The notes under the pieces are model-generated. The model saw nothing but the letters and a program-made list of their open reading frames with translations. It searched no databases and was not told the DNA's origin. Of a stretch of 64,000 nucleotides of DNA, positions 53,176-62,395 are shown one piece after another. Position 1 is the first letter of the stretch; each line of letters opens with the position of its first letter. This DNA is from Dyadobacter fanqingshengii (GTDB taxonomy: Bacteria; Bacteroidota; Bacteroidia; Cytophagales; Spirosomataceae), in assembly GCF_023822005.2 (NCBI RefSeq), contig NZ_CP098806.1, positions 5,144,501-5,208,500 on the forward strand, in the 5' to 3' direction. The position numbers were made by a program, and so were the translations under genes.

Positions 53176-55521
53176 TTATGATTTAAAAATGTTTCGCTTT
53201 CGTGCATTTAGAAAATGCCGTTTCTCGGGCAAATAGTAACCGTAGCCGTAATTACTGCCGGGCGCTGCCCTAATGTCGTTCAGGATTAAATGCAATCCGC
53301 GCAATTGATTTTGATCCCGGATTTCTCTGATGATATCAAGCTGACTTTTGTATGTAAAACCCTGTCGGACAATGTATAATGATAAATCGGCCAGGTGACC
53401 CAGCAAGCGGGCGTCCGTCACCAAGCCGATGGGAGGTGTGTCGAGTATGATAAACTCATACTTATTTTTCAATGCCAGGATCAGTTCGTCCACCTCTGGC
53501 AACGCCAACAATTCCGAAGGATTTGGCGGAATGTGACCTGCCGTAATTACATCAAAAGGATTTTTGGAAAGTGTCACCTGCGTAAAGTCACGTAATGACA
53601 GGCCGGACGAAAGGCAATTTGTAAACCCTTCTTCTTTCAGTTTCAGATCTTTGGCCATTCGCGGCCTCCTCAGATCCAATTCCAGCAACAGCACTTTTTT
53701 GCCAGTTAGTGCCAGCGAACCGCACAAGTTGGCAGCAATAAAGGACTTTCCCTCGCCACTCATACTGGATGTCAGGAGAATGATCTGGCTTTGTTTTGAT
53801 ATAGAAAGAAATTGGACATTGCTTCGCAGGACGCGGAATTGCTCAGCTACCTGACTTTGAGAATTGGAATAAATATTTCTTTCGTGGCCTGGGTTATGAC
53901 TTATTTCTGCCAACACACCGACGTTAAGCGCTGCTGAAATGTCGGATTTGCTTGTAATTCTGGTGTTAAGAATGTGTTTCAAATGTATAACGGCCATCGG
54001 AAGGCCGATGCCTATAAAGCCCGACATCAAGATCACGAGTTGCTTGTTTGGCTTCAATGGATTTGAGCCTGACTTCGGCCTGTCAATAATGCGGGCGTTG
54101 GCAAGCGTGGAAGATTTGGAGATTGAAGTTTCCACGCGTTTTTTTAATAGCAAAATATAAAGCTCCTGTTTGATTTGCTGCTGCCGTTTTACCTCCAAAA
54201 ACTGCCTTTCGGAGCCAGGGATTTGTTTTAACTTTCGCTCCACTTCGGATTTGTAGTCGCCAGCAGCCGTTATCCCAATACGCAAATCGTTCATTTGGGA
54301 AGTAATGTTGGCGGTAAGATCTTCCCTGAGATGGTCGAGTTGTGCTTGTAGTGATTTAAGATTTGGGTGGGATTCACGGGTTGTGATCAGGCCCTTTGCT
54401 ACTGCTAGCTGAATAGCGTTATACTTGTCGATAATCGCCAGAAAACCAGGATCCTGGACAAAAAGCTGCGCAGGAACAATGTGCTGTGGATTGGAGCGCA
54501 AAAATTGAAGCAATGCATTCACAGTCCTGAATTGAACATTGTATCTATTTTCTTCCTTTTCGTATTCGCTTGATTTATTTAGTAACTGCCGGGTGTCTTC
54601 ACTTAAATCCGTGATGTCGTGGGAAGTTTGAAATCGCTCGAGGTTTTTCTCGATATCAATTAGCTCTGCTGAAACCTCAGCCAGATTTTTATTAACAAAT
54701 GCCAGTGTACTGTCTGCAATTCTGTTTTTGTCTTCGATGCTTGCTCTAAAATAATTCGCAAGAAGTCTTTCTAAAATGGCCTCTCCTTTTTTGGGAATGA
54801 CTTCATCAAGCGACAGGTTTACCGTGCTGACCAGCTTATTGGTGGGTGAAATGGTAAGCGCCTTTCTGTATTGATCGACAAGCTGTTCCGGATCTTGAAT
54901 TACGATAGAATATTGATCTTCAATACTGTACAAATTGGAAGTCCGTTCGAGTGTTACCAAGCCATGTGGAATCGTTAATGTGTCTCCAAATGTTCCGTTG
55001 TACGACTGAGCACCAAATTGAAGCTTATAGCAATTCTTTTTGCCTAATGTCAGATCATATGTGGCCGGTTTCGTTTTGCCGGTGTCTTCCGGATTTATAT
55101 ACGTTAGTCTGAACGGAGATTTGTCATATAATTCCGTGGTCTTCACACGTCCGGTCGAAAAGTAGCGCACATTTAAATGCAGATCTTCCACTACACTCTC
55201 CATAAGCGTCCGGCTTTTCAGAATTTCCACCTCATTGTCCACACTGCTTTTCACCGGAGACAGCCCCATACTTTCCATTAAAGCGGTGTCACCGAACTCA
55301 GAGCCCTTTGCATCGTCACGCACAAGAATGGACGCGGTTATCAAAAATTGCGGGCTGATGTAACGGAGATAAACGAAGGCAATCGTGAGGCTGAGGGCGA
55401 GACAAAATGCAATCCATCGCCAGTAATCCAGCACTTCATACAGAAATAGTAGTGCCTTCCTGAGATTATCAGAATTTCCCGAAGTCGTGTTTGTTGTAAT
55501 GTCTGGCCTACTTCCCTGCAT
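53176..55521 (-). CDS. Polysaccharide chain-length regulator fused to BY-type tyrosine autokinase (Wzc-like)
   Basis: 781 residues. Membrane helices at about 35-52 and 496-513 flank a large periplasmic, coiled-coil-rich Wzz/GumC region. The cytoplasmic kinase has Walker A SSMSGEGKS at 585-593 and Walker A' LLLELDLRRP at 611-620. A C-terminal tyrosine-bearing tail follows (NYGYGYYLPE). It controls length and export of surface polysaccharide by phosphorylation cycles. It is the first gene of the operon. Confidence 0.93.
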   Translation of the reverse strand: MQGSRPDITTNTTSGNSDNLRKALLFLYEVLDYWRWIAFCLALSLTIAFVYLRYISPQFLITASILVRDDAKGSEFGDTALMESMGLSPVKSSVDNEVEILKSRTLMESVVEDLHLNVRYFSTGRVKTTELYDKSPFRLTYINPEDTGKTKPATYDLTLGKKNCYKLQFGAQSYNGTFGDTLTIPHGLVTLERTSNLYSIEDQYSIVIQDPEQLVDQYRKALTISPTNKLVSTVNLSLDEVIPKKGEAILERLLANYFRASIEDKNRIADSTLAFVNKNLAEVSAELIDIEKNLERFQTSHDITDLSEDTRQLLNKSSEYEKEENRYNVQFRTVNALLQFLRSNPQHIVPAQLFVQDPGFLAIIDKYNAIQLAVAKGLITTRESHPNLKSLQAQLDHLREDLTANITSQMNDLRIGITAAGDYKSEVERKLKQIPGSERQFLEVKRQQQIKQELYILLLKKRVETSISKSSTLANARIIDRPKSGSNPLKPNKQLVILMSGFIGIGLPMAVIHLKHILNTRITSKSDISAALNVGVLAEISHNPGHERNIYSNSQSQVAEQFRVLRSNVQFLSISKQSQIILLTSSMSGEGKSFIAANLCGSLALTGKKVLLLELDLRRPRMAKDLKLKEEGFTNCLSSGLSLRDFTQVTLSKNPFDVITAGHIPPNPSELLALPEVDELILALKNKYEFIILDTPPIGLVTDARLLGHLADLSLYIVRQGFTYKSQLDIIREIRDQNQLRGLHLILNDIRAAPGSNYGYGYYLPEKRHFLNARKRNIFKS

Positions 55522-55597
55522 GACTTTGCTCTAAATTTTCAGTTTAGACGCAGGCATTTGAATTAGGTCACAAGAAATTCAGAAATTTTCTGAAAAA

Positions 55598-55648
55598 AAT
55601 TGAAATAAAAAATCCCTGATCTGCTATGTGTCAGCTAATCAGGGATTT
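55598..55648 (-). terminator. Intrinsic terminator of glf
   Basis: AAATCCCTGAT at 55610-55620 pairs with ATCAGGGATTT at 55638-55648. On the minus strand it is followed by TTTATTTC. It separates glf from the wzc operon. Confidence 0.88.
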
Positions 55649-55665
55649 AGAAGAGTAATTACTTT

Positions 55666-56769
55666 TTAATCGAAATGTACTTTAACTTTTTTCAGTGCAG
55701 ATCCTACAACCTGGTGCATGTCATAGTAACGATATTCAGCCAGGCGGCCTCCAAAAATAACATTGGGTTCCTGTGCTGCCAGGTCTTTATATTGGTTAAA
55801 AATGGCCGAGTTTTTATCATCATTTACAGGGTAATATGGCTCCGAGCCTTTTTCCCATTCTTGCGGATATTCATGCGTAATAACCGTTTTCGGCTGCGTT
55901 CCAAATTCAAAATGCTTGTGCTCAATGATCCGGGTAAATGGTGTTTCGCCATCGGTATAATTTACAACAGCATTGCCCTGGTAATTTTCCCGATCCAGCA
56001 GCTGGTTTTCGAAACGCAAGCTTCTATATTCGAGCTGGCCGAACTGGAAACCGAAATATTCATCGATAGGACCAGTATATACAACTGTTTCCGCAAGCGC
56101 CGTGAGTTCTTCTCGATCCTTGAAAAAGTCAACGCCTGTTCTCACTTCAATATCCTTCAGAAGTCCTTCGGTCAATTTATTGTAACCGCCAATTGGGATT
56201 CCCTGGTAACGGTCATTGAAATAATTGTTATCAAAAGTAAACCTTACTGGCAGGCGTTTGATGATAAATGCAGGAAGCTCGGTTGCTTTCCGACCCCATT
56301 GCTTTTCGGTATATGCTTTTATCAGCTTGTGATAAATATCGGTTCCTACCAATGAGATGGCCTGCTCTTCCAGGTTTTGGGGATCTTTTATACCAGCTTC
56401 TTCCACTTGTTCCCTTATCTTTTCCTTCGCTTCTTCGGGCGTTTTCACTTTCCAAAGCTGGTAAAAAGTGTTCATATTGAACGGAAGATTGTAAAGTTCA
56501 CCATTAAAGTTGGCCACCGGCGAATTGGTATATCTGTTAAACTCAACAAATGAATTTACATAATCCCAAATGTCTTTGTCGTTCGTATGAAAAATATGAG
56601 CGCCGTATTTGTGAACGTTAATTCCTTCGACATTCTCGCAGAAAATATTTCCACCCGTATGATTCCTACGATCGATTACCAGGCATTTTTTTCCTTTTTT
56701 TGTTGCCTCATGTGCAAAAATGGAGCCCCACAAGCCTGCGCCAACTATCAAATAATCGTATTGTTTCAT
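55666..56769 (-). CDS. glf: UDP-galactopyranose mutase
   Basis: 367 residues, full length. FAD-binding YLIVGAGLWGSIFAHEATKKGKK at the start; RNHTGGNIFCENVEGINVHKYGAHIFHTND; TPFTRIIEHKHFE and YYPVNDDKN near the end, with FGGRLAEYRYYDMHQVVGSAL. It interconverts UDP-galactopyranose and UDP-galactofuranose using reduced FAD. This suggests that galactofuranose is part of the nearby surface polysaccharide, though the gene has its own terminator. Confidence 0.96.
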   Translation of the reverse strand: MKQYDYLIVGAGLWGSIFAHEATKKGKKCLVIDRRNHTGGNIFCENVEGINVHKYGAHIFHTNDKDIWDYVNSFVEFNRYTNSPVANFNGELYNLPFNMNTFYQLWKVKTPEEAKEKIREQVEEAGIKDPQNLEEQAISLVGTDIYHKLIKAYTEKQWGRKATELPAFIIKRLPVRFTFDNNYFNDRYQGIPIGGYNKLTEGLLKDIEVRTGVDFFKDREELTALAETVVYTGPIDEYFGFQFGQLEYRSLRFENQLLDRENYQGNAVVNYTDGETPFTRIIEHKHFEFGTQPKTVITHEYPQEWEKGSEPYYPVNDDKNSAIFNQYKDLAAQEPNVIFGGRLAEYRYYDMHQVVGSALKKVKVHFD

Positions 56770-56817
56770 TTTGAATTAAGCCCTGTTACAGTTGAGATTG
56801 GTTTTTAAGTTTTTGTC

Positions 56818-56854
56818 AAAAAGGAAAGGCTCCCATCGGGAGCCTTTCCTTTTT
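56818..56854. terminator. Strong bidirectional terminator after the OmpA gene
   Basis: AAAAAGGAAAGGCTCCC (from 56818) pairs perfectly with GGGAGCCTTTCCTTTTT (to 56854) around a three-base loop. T-runs are present in both directions. It ends the OmpA-family gene and shields glf. Confidence 0.9.
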
Positions 56855-56871
56855 AAATATATTTCTACCTG

Positions 56872-58335
56872 TTATGGAAGAAGTTTCAATTCTACGCGAC
56901 GGTTTTTCAACAAGCCTTCACGTTTAGCGCTGTCAGCTATTGGTTTGAATGAACCGAAGTAGTCAACAATCACTTTGCTAGGATCAGTCAGACCAGCTTC
57001 GTTGATCAGATAGTTTTTCACTGCATCTACACGACGTTTCGAAAGAGCAATGTTATAGCGGTCTGTTGCACGACGGTCTGTGTGACCTGCAAGTTGCAGA
57101 CGGCATCCGTTCAAGTTCATTAGCTTAGCCACATTTTTAAGCATTTCCTGAGCCTCTGGCTTGATCGTGTTTTTGTCCGTATCGAACATTACGTTAGCAA
57201 AGATCTCTGCGCAAGCTGCACCATTTTTAAGTGCATTTTTAACATAAGCGTCGAAGTCAAGAACGCGACCACCACCGTCAACAATGCTTCCTGCTGGTGA
57301 ATTTGGCTCTTTATCAAAGAAGTCAGAAACACCGTCACCATCTGTATCAAGTAACAATCTTGGATCGATATCCTTAGGACGGTTTGCCTTAGCAACTGAG
57401 TCCATTTCTTCAAGCGTAAGAATTTTTGGCGGCTTGATCAACACTTTTGGATCTGTGTAACGCAAGTGGTAGTATCCACCTTCGTCCGGTTTGTAATCCC
57501 ATTTGCCATCCACTTTCGCAACTTTTAATGGGTTTTTACCCAATTTGTAAGTTACCTGAACTGATCCGTAGCCGTAGCTGTCAAGTTCAGAGTTTCCTTT
57601 GCGGGAGGTCTTTTGCTCTGCGATATCGAAGCTTCCAGGGGTTCTGTCATAGTCACCACCGTAAGTTGCATCCAGATAGTCAGAATTTGTATGGTTCAGA
57701 CGGAAGTCAAGACCAATATCAATGCGCTTGGTAACTTCGTAGTTAACATTTAAGCCTGTTGGGATGATCCAATCATTCATGCTGCCAGTGTTACGAAGCT
57801 CAACACCGCCTGTCAGGTCGTATGCAGTTGCATCGTAGAACACCTGTCCTACACCGATGTATGCATCAACTTTCCATCTTTTCATCTTGTTAGGTCCCAT
57901 TAGAAGACCCTTAAGATTTACTGTTCCTGCGACAGAAACATCGAAATAGTTGCCTTCAAAATAACGGTTGTAATTCCGGCGCTTCATACCTCTCAAATTA
58001 CCGATAGAAGCATCAAGCCTCGCACCGAACAAATATGAAAGTTGTTTGTTTAATGTCAAGCCTCCTTGAAAAGTACCGGATTCTTTGTGGCTGTCAGAAG
58101 TTGTTTTCGTTACAGGCCAGAAATCATATTCTCTCAAATCACCAAAGAACATAGACGGTCCAATGTGTGCGGAAATTGACCATGTGTTCAATTTGTAGGG
58201 GCCGTCATAAGAAGCTTTGGGATTGTAATCCGGAGAATTCGGCTGCTCTAGTGGTTGTGCCAATGAAGGCAGCGCCATCATTGCCGCCAGGGCAAACGAA
58301 CAAATCAACTGGGATACTTTTTTCATACTATTCAA
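56872..58335 (-). CDS. OmpA-family outer membrane protein
   Basis: 487 residues with a signal peptide (SQLICSFALAAMMALPSLAQ). Residues about 40-285 form a beta-barrel-like part. A thrombospondin-type-3-like acidic linker DTDGDGVSDFFDKEPNSPAG follows at about 330-350, then the OmpA peptidoglycan-binding domain (FDTDKNTIKPEAQ, LAGHTDRRATDRYNIALSKRR, FGSFKPIADS). It anchors the outer membrane to the cell wall. An exact minus-strand -7 element TACGTTTG is at 58410-58417, with no clear -33. Confidence 0.93.
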   Translation of the reverse strand: MNSMKKVSQLICSFALAAMMALPSLAQPLEQPNSPDYNPKASYDGPYKLNTWSISAHIGPSMFFGDLREYDFWPVTKTTSDSHKESGTFQGGLTLNKQLSYLFGARLDASIGNLRGMKRRNYNRYFEGNYFDVSVAGTVNLKGLLMGPNKMKRWKVDAYIGVGQVFYDATAYDLTGGVELRNTGSMNDWIIPTGLNVNYEVTKRIDIGLDFRLNHTNSDYLDATYGGDYDRTPGSFDIAEQKTSRKGNSELDSYGYGSVQVTYKLGKNPLKVAKVDGKWDYKPDEGGYYHLRYTDPKVLIKPPKILTLEEMDSVAKANRPKDIDPRLLLDTDGDGVSDFFDKEPNSPAGSIVDGGGRVLDFDAYVKNALKNGAACAEIFANVMFDTDKNTIKPEAQEMLKNVAKLMNLNGCRLQLAGHTDRRATDRYNIALSKRRVDAVKNYLINEAGLTDPSKVIVDYFGSFKPIADSAKREGLLKNRRVELKLLP

Positions 58336-58550
58336 GTTAGCGTTATTAAGATTAACTAGGATTGATCTATAGTCAATTATGAGTAAAAAATTATGAATTT
58401 ATTCATGGCCAAACGTACCTTAACCAAATGCCTAGTGCGCACAAAAATAGGTTAACAATATCATTTAATCAACCGAAGTTGGTACAATTGAAAAACTTTC
58501 CTGTTTTTTTAATCAAATTTTACCCGAAAGAAACGTCCTTTTTTGAACTT

Positions 58551-59684
58551 TCAAAGCCGTCGAATTAATTTTTTTTCCATTTCTTTCTTCCATGCAACAA
58601 ATTCTCCGGCTATGATCTTCTCCCGTGCACTGTTAACCAACCACAGATAAAATGTAAGATTATGTACACTTGCGATCTGTGCTCCAAGCATTTCGTCTGA
58701 TTTTACCAAATGCCGAAGGTAAGCCTTACTATAGAATGTACTGACATAACCTCCAAGCCCTGTGTCGATCGGTGACAAGTCATCCTTCCACTTTTCATTA
58801 CGAATATTAATTACACCCTCTGTCGTAAAAATCATGCCATTGCGTGCGTTTCTTGTCGGCATCACACAATCGAACATGTCTACACCCAGAGCAATGCATT
58901 CCAAAATATTTGCAGGCGTTCCGACACCCATCAGATAGCGTGGTTTGTCCCTGGGAAGAATGTCGCAGACAACTTCGGTAAGCTCGTACATGATCTCGGC
59001 CGGCTCGCCTACCGACAGCCCGCCGATCGCATTTCCTTCACGGCCATACGAAGCAATGGTCTCCGCTGATTGCACCCTAAGATCTTTGTAAACACTTCCT
59101 TGCACGATGGGGAAAAGTGTTTGGCTGTGGCCGTAAAGGTCGGTTGTGCTATCGAACCTCGCACAGCAGCGCCCAAGCCAGCGATGCGTCATCTCCATTG
59201 ATTTCCTTGCATAGGTGTAGTCGCAGGGATAGGGTGTGCACTCATCAAAGGCCATGATAATGTCCGCCCCGATGATCCGTTGAATATCCATCACATATTC
59301 TGGGGTGAATGTGTGTACGCCACCGTCAATGTGTGACTTAAATACCACACCCTCTTCATTGATCTTTCTTCCGGTGCCTGCAAGGGAGTAAACCTGATAA
59401 CCGCCGCTGTCTGTAAGGATCGGCCTGTCCCAGCCATTGAAGCCGTGGAGCCCGCCTGCTTTCTGCAAAATGTCCAGTCCCGGACGCAGATATAAATGAT
59501 ATGTGTTGCCTAATATAATTTGTGCCTTGATATCTTCCTTCAACTCGCGCTGATGTACGGCTTTCACCGTTCCCGCAGTGCCCACCGGCATAAATATCGG
59601 TGTTTGAATTGTGCCGTGATCCGTTTCAATAAATCCCGCCCTTGCTTTCGACGCGGGATCTTCAACTTGTAATGTAAACTTCAT
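58551..59684 (-). CDS. tgt: tRNA-guanine(34) transglycosylase lacking the zinc cysteines
   Basis: 377 residues. Catalytic Asp92 is in LTDSGGYQVYSL, and the nucleophile region is MFDCVMPTRNARNG (Asp272). It exchanges guanine-34 for the queuine precursor preQ1 in the tRNA anticodons of Asn, Asp, His and Tyr. The usual CxCxxC zinc site is replaced: by aligning PID and YSKAYLRHL around it, the three Cys become Leu310, Gly312 and Ser315, while the His of HNL (341) is kept. The protein is otherwise intact and of normal length. Confidence 0.95.
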   Translation of the reverse strand: MKFTLQVEDPASKARAGFIETDHGTIQTPIFMPVGTAGTVKAVHQRELKEDIKAQIILGNTYHLYLRPGLDILQKAGGLHGFNGWDRPILTDSGGYQVYSLAGTGRKINEEGVVFKSHIDGGVHTFTPEYVMDIQRIIGADIIMAFDECTPYPCDYTYARKSMEMTHRWLGRCCARFDSTTDLYGHSQTLFPIVQGSVYKDLRVQSAETIASYGREGNAIGGLSVGEPAEIMYELTEVVCDILPRDKPRYLMGVGTPANILECIALGVDMFDCVMPTRNARNGMIFTTEGVINIRNEKWKDDLSPIDTGLGGYVSTFYSKAYLRHLVKSDEMLGAQIASVHNLTFYLWLVNSAREKIIAGEFVAWKKEMEKKLIRRL

Positions 59685-59743
59685 TAAAAGGTTTTAAATT
59701 GTGGTGTGCAAAAATAGGGTTAAGGTCTCGAACATTGCTGACA

Positions 59744-60925
59744 ATGACCTTATATTTGCATCAAGATGATAAAATATTACAACTCTCTTCCATTGTGGCC
59801 GATTATTTACTCTTTGCGCTTGCGGCGTTCGTGTTCGTTCAATTGTGCTACTATCTTTTCTTTTTTACAAAGCTGGCATTTTACGAAGAAGGCGCCAATT
59901 ACGGCAACGAGTTACCGGGGGTTACAGTGCTTGTCTGTGCATGGAATGAGAGAGAGAACCTTACCGAACTGATCCCTTTGCTGGATGCGCAGGATTATCC
60001 GGAGTTTGAAGTGATCCTGCTGGATGATCGTTCAGATGACGGAAGCGAAGCGTTTATCCGGGAGCATATTTTCAGTTGGAAACACATCCGTTATATGCGG
60101 ATCAACGACCAGTTTTCTCACATCACTCCTAAAAAATACGCGCTGACCATTGGCATGAGGCAGGCAAAATATCCCGTCGCCCTCATGACCGACGCAGATT
60201 GTCGCCCGACTTCCAATCATTGGATAACAGCCATGACCTCACGGGTAAATCAGGAAAAAGACATTGTGCTTGGGTTTTCGCCTTATATAAAGGAACGCGG
60301 CCTGCTCAATTGGTTTATCCGCTGTGAAACCTTTTATGCAGCCGTTCAATATCTCTCATTTGCGCTGGCAGGTTTTACCTATATGGGCGTGGGTCGCAAC
60401 ATATTATATAAGAGGTCTGTTTTTTTCGCTAACAAAGGTTTTTACCGGCACAAAAACATTTACGGAGGCGATGATGACATCTTTTTGAACGAAGCTTCAA
60501 CCCGGACCAACACAGCCATTTCTATTGCAGAAGAGTCCTTGGTTTACTCTGTTCCAAAAACAAGCTGGCAATCGTGGTACAGGCAGAAGCAGCGGCACAT
60601 GTCGGTGAGCACTTTCTACAGAATGCGGAATAAAATATTACTTGGCCTGTTGTCCGGCGCGCACATTGCGGTCTGGATGTCGGGAATCGCTATTCTGATA
60701 TTTGGCCTGATCACCAGGGACATTTACATTTTGCAGGGACTGGGCATTTTGTTTGCGGCGAGATGGATCATTCAATGGTTTTTGCTCTTTATCATTAATA
60801 ACAAATTGGACAAGACAGTGGAATGGTTCACTTTTTTGTTTATGGACTTTGCATTCTTTATCTATTATCTGGTCTTTGGTTTCTTGACCTTTACCAGACG
60901 AAAACCCCGTAAAACGTGGAATTAA
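59744..60925 (+). CDS. Membrane glycosyltransferase family 2
   Basis: 393 residues from ATG 59744. Codons before it in the same frame look non-coding. An N-terminal helix (VADYLLFALAAFVFVQLCYYLFFF) is followed by the GT2 domain: VTVLVCAWNERENL, VILLDDRSDDGS, MTDADCRP (DxD-like) and a WYRQKQRHMS acceptor block (QxxRH-like). Two or three C-terminal helices follow. It is a processive-type GT2 with an unknown product, perhaps a glycolipid or polysaccharide. Its stop overlaps the rsmG GTG start by eight bases. Confidence 0.87.
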   Translation: MTLYLHQDDKILQLSSIVADYLLFALAAFVFVQLCYYLFFFTKLAFYEEGANYGNELPGVTVLVCAWNERENLTELIPLLDAQDYPEFEVILLDDRSDDGSEAFIREHIFSWKHIRYMRINDQFSHITPKKYALTIGMRQAKYPVALMTDADCRPTSNHWITAMTSRVNQEKDIVLGFSPYIKERGLLNWFIRCETFYAAVQYLSFALAGFTYMGVGRNILYKRSVFFANKGFYRHKNIYGGDDDIFLNEASTRTNTAISIAEESLVYSVPKTSWQSWYRQKQRHMSVSTFYRMRNKILLGLLSGAHIAVWMSGIAILIFGLITRDIYILQGLGILFAARWIIQWFLLFIINNKLDKTVEWFTFLFMDFAFFIYYLVFGFLTFTRRKPRKTWN

Positions 60926-61536
60926 TCAATAAATATTTTCCGGATCTGACTGATGAGCAGCGTGATAAGTTTAGCCAGATGGAGGAATTGTATCAGTTTT
61001 GGAATGCCAGGGTCAATGTAATTTCCCGGCAAGACATTGATACATTATATGAAAGGCACATTTTGCATTCACTAGGCATTGCCAAAGTGCTTGAATTCAA
61101 GTCTGGAACGAGTATTCTGGATGTTGGGACAGGAGGAGGTTTTCCCGGCATCCCGCTCGCCATTTTATTTCCAAAGGCGCAGTTTCATTTGGTTGACAGC
61201 ATTGGCAAGAAAATCCGGGTGGTGCAGGAAATTGCAGATGCGTTGAAACTGGACAATGTGAAAGCCGAGCAGATCAGGGCCGAAAAGCTGGACGATTCCT
61301 ATGAATTTGTAATAAGCAGGGCCGTTACGAGGATCACGCCATTCGTAGGTTGGGTCAAAAGAAACATCAGTAAAAACTCTTTTCACTCGCTAAGGAACGG
61401 AATTTTATACTTAAAAGGCGGAGACCTGACGGAAGAACTTTCCGAGCTGAATCAAAAATCGCGGGTTTTCGAGCTCTCCGATTATTTTGAAGAGGAGTTT
61501 TTCCAAACTAAAAAAGTCCTTTACGTACCATTATAA
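60916..61536 (+). CDS. rsmG: 16S rRNA (guanine-527-N7)-methyltransferase RsmG
   Basis: 206 residues with a GTG start at 60916, just inside the end of the glycosyltransferase gene. The first residues, MELINKYFPDLTDEQRDKF, match the family start. SILDVGTGGGFPGIPLAILFP is the SAM-binding site. EFVISRAVTRITPFVGW holds the conserved SRA block. It methylates G527 of 16S rRNA. Confidence 0.95.
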   Translation: MELINKYFPDLTDEQRDKFSQMEELYQFWNARVNVISRQDIDTLYERHILHSLGIAKVLEFKSGTSILDVGTGGGFPGIPLAILFPKAQFHLVDSIGKKIRVVQEIADALKLDNVKAEQIRAEKLDDSYEFVISRAVTRITPFVGWVKRNISKNSFHSLRNGILYLKGGDLTEELSELNQKSRVFELSDYFEEEFFQTKKVLYVPL

Positions 61537-61559
61537 CTTAATCTTATAACCTAAATACC

Positions 61560-61841
61560 ATGAACGAACGATATAGCGCCAGCGGCCTGATGAATCCATT
61601 TTTCCCGGACGAAGTTACATTCGGCGATAAGGGCGTGACGTTTAAAGTGAGAAAGCTTTTCAAGAGCACCGACAATTTTGTTTTTTATGCCGATATCTCA
61701 GGCGTTGAAATCGAAAGCGGGATATTCTTTTCGACAATAAGGGTAATCCCCAGGATGCGCCCGGAAATTATTATCAATAATTTTACAAAAGGAGATGCCA
61801 AGAGAGTCAAGGAGTTAATCCTCCAACAGGTTCAAGGTTGA
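61560..61841 (+). CDS. Small conserved hypothetical protein, PH-like
   Basis: 93 residues. FPDEVTFGDKGVTFKVRKLF, then DNFVFYADISGVEIESGIFFSTIRVIPRMRPEIIINNFTKGDAKRVKELI. The beta-strand-rich core with a final helix resembles small PH-like domains (bPH/DUF304-type), but I cannot name the family. It is in frame after rsmG, 23 bases apart, and may be read with it. No signal or membrane segments. Confidence 0.7.
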   Translation: MNERYSASGLMNPFFPDEVTFGDKGVTFKVRKLFKSTDNFVFYADISGVEIESGIFFSTIRVIPRMRPEIIINNFTKGDAKRVKELILQQVQG

Positions 61842-61925
61842 CATTTTTTTAACATTATCCTTGCGCTGTATAAATCAAATTCTTAGATTTGCACCAGAAT
61901 TCAGATAGTTAATCGGATTTGAAAT

Positions 61926-61999
61926 TCCTGAATAGCTCAGCCGGTTAGAGCATCTGACTGTTAATCAGAGGGTCGTTGGTTCGAGCCCAACTTCGGGAG
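61926..61999 (+). tRNA. tRNA-Asn (GTT)
   Basis: 74 bases folding as a cloverleaf. The acceptor TCCTGAA pairs with TTCGGGA with one G-U. The D arm is GCTCAGCCGGTTAGAGC. The anticodon loop is CTGTTAA with anticodon GTT. The T arm is GTTGGTTCGAGCCCAAC-like. CCA is not encoded. Confidence 0.95.
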
Positions 62000-62025
62000 C
62001 CTGAAAATGCGGTCCGCCGCTCCTA

Positions 62026-62060
62026 AAGCACTTAGCATTAATTTGCTAGGTGCTTTTTTC
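62026..62060 (+). terminator. Intrinsic terminator of tRNA-Asn
   Basis: AAGCACTTAGCA at 62026-62037 pairs with TGCTAGGTGCTT at 62044-62055, with one mismatch or wobble. It is followed by TTTTTTC. Confidence 0.85.
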
Positions 62061-62395
62061 TTTTGTTGCAATAAAAGTTGCAATAGTTATCAAATAGGCA
62101 GAAAGTGATTGGCGAGCTTCAACCATCGGCTCGCAATTACAAACGGGCTTACTAGGACAATGATAATATCTTCCAAAAATCATTAATGTTGCATTTTATG
62201 AGTATATCTGTCTTTCCTTCGATAGTCCGGTAGCTTTTTTCTAAAGCACATAAGTTTCCAACTTTTGGGGTTTCCAAATATTGATGTTTTTACTATCGCA
62301 ATATAAAAATGGGCTAGGCTCAGAAAGTCATGGAGAGTGTTACACAACTCTTGCAATTGCTAATCCTCGATTTGCTTGCTGAGAATCAATGACTA
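62061..62395. other. Intergenic stretch with a GTTGCAATA direct repeat
   Basis: No convincing gene. GTTGCAATA occurs at 62065-62073 and 62077-62085, 12 bases apart, right after the tRNA terminator. Such repeats next to tRNA genes can be integrase arm sites, but no integrase is seen. Confidence 0.35.

Noticed and set aside
55675..56355. 226-codon plus-strand frame inside glf
   Set aside because: Antisense shadow of a well-conserved gene.
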